From positions 1 through 46,251 of IMG/VR virus record IMGVR_UViG_3300014820_000002: a stretch of 46,251 bases of DNA. One strand, given 5' to 3'. The stretch is from a virus. The position numbers and the translations under genes were made by a program. Below the pieces are notes generated by a model. That model searched no databases. It was given only the letters and a program-made list of their open reading frames with translations, and was not told the DNA's origin. Position 1 is the first letter of the stretch. Every line of letters begins with the position of its first letter. Below, piece after piece: positions 45,862-46,251 of this stretch.

Positions 45862-46209
45862 ATGGCGAAAGCAATTTTAACTACCGAGCAGCAACTTACG
45901 GCCAGTAATGACCAGGTTGATCAACTGACAAAAGAAGTAGAAGAAAAGGATAATGAGATCGCTTCTTTAAAAGAAGAGATCGCATCGCTCGGCAATGTTG
46001 TTACAGAAAAAAAACAACCGAAGGCGGAAAAGAAAACGCCTGTAATACCTGATCCTGTTGATGTTGACGGCACAACGGTAAAATTTAATTTTCCTTGTTT
46101 CCGGTTTGGCGGCAACCGTTACGAAGCGGAAGATGCAGCAACTGACCAGGAACTGATGCGCAAAATTCTTGCAACGAAAGGGCAGGGAATTTTAAAAATA
46201 ATGGCATAA
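45862..46209 (+). CDS. Small coiled-coil head protein
   Basis: 115 aa. Residues 5-50 form a coiled coil (TEQQLTASNDQVDQLTKEVE, EKDNEIASLKEEIASLG). Then a Lys/Pro-rich linker, then a small folded domain (VKFNFPCFRFGGNRYEAEDA, RKILATKGQGILKIMA). Similar short proteins follow capsid genes in many phages and act at the capsid inner face or in head completion. The stop lies in the terminal repeat, so the gene is complete only because the repeat is retained. Confidence 0.7.
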   Translation: MAKAILTTEQQLTASNDQVDQLTKEVEEKDNEIASLKEEIASLGNVVTEKKQPKAEKKTPVIPDPVDVDGTTVKFNFPCFRFGGNRYEAEDAATDQELMRKILATKGQGILKIMA

Positions 46210-46251
46210 ACCCTCTATCTCCCTAAAGGGAGTAACACGGGAGATTGAAGT

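Overview
This window is best read as the complete genome of a tailed, probably temperate phage of a Bacteroidota host, closed as a circle. The first 49 bases are repeated exactly as the last 49 (46203-46251), so the unique circle is about 46,202 bp. The host assignment is inferred from four things: A/T-rich codon use, no Shine-Dalgarno-like sites but A-rich leaders, Sec signal peptides that end in Ala-Gln or Gly-Gln, and several dispersed repeats of the kind common in Chitinophagaceae, Flavobacteria and related groups. A long tape-measure protein and no recognisable contractile sheath suggest a siphovirus.

Layout, read around the circle. 42951-46202 and 1-1127: head genes (ClpP-like protease with a C-terminal scaffold-like tail, major capsid protein, small coiled-coil protein) and two probably abundant virion proteins. 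1361-8591: small packaging genes, likely small terminase, large terminase, portal and a connector-region protein. 8688-13385: tail-fibre genes and an SGNH esterase. 13477-17011: lysis cassette (coiled-coil membrane protein, holin candidate, unimolecular-spanin candidate, small membrane proteins, exported beta-rich protein, papain-like protease, lysozyme-like endolysin). 17210-18416: minus-strand antirepressor and partner with a large control region. 18417-19318: lipoprotein moron and a membrane peptide. 19399-29136: tape measure, distal tail and receptor-binding tail tip, interrupted at 24273-24973 by a small regulated cassette with an HTH protein. 29219-30661: moron, BRCT protein and repressor candidate with a divergent operator region. 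30662-42840: early and replication genes (Fis-like HTH, tRNA with CAU anticodon, DnaG-type primase, large serine recombinase, primase-helicase ATPase, iteron-like array, ASCH-like protein).

The most striking feature is a promoter-like module found seven times on the plus strand: TTTGTCCTTT, then YAYTTTnG at exactly the same distance (38 bp in total). Six copies sit directly before structural-gene blocks. In three of these the start codon is only 4 nt past the second box, which suggests leaderless late transcripts. Bacteroidota-type REP-like palindromes and short tandem repeats have entered this compact genome at least ten times, several within reading frames. One lies inside the primase, and a heptamer repeat forms the hydrophobic core of a tail-fibre signal peptide. 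Other points of interest are a terminase gene whose codon use switches between its ATPase and nuclease halves, a nested out-of-frame gene, a family of leader hairpins, and operator words shared by two control regions.

Functions are assigned from motifs visible in the translations. No database search was run, and genes described as unrecognised are exactly that.
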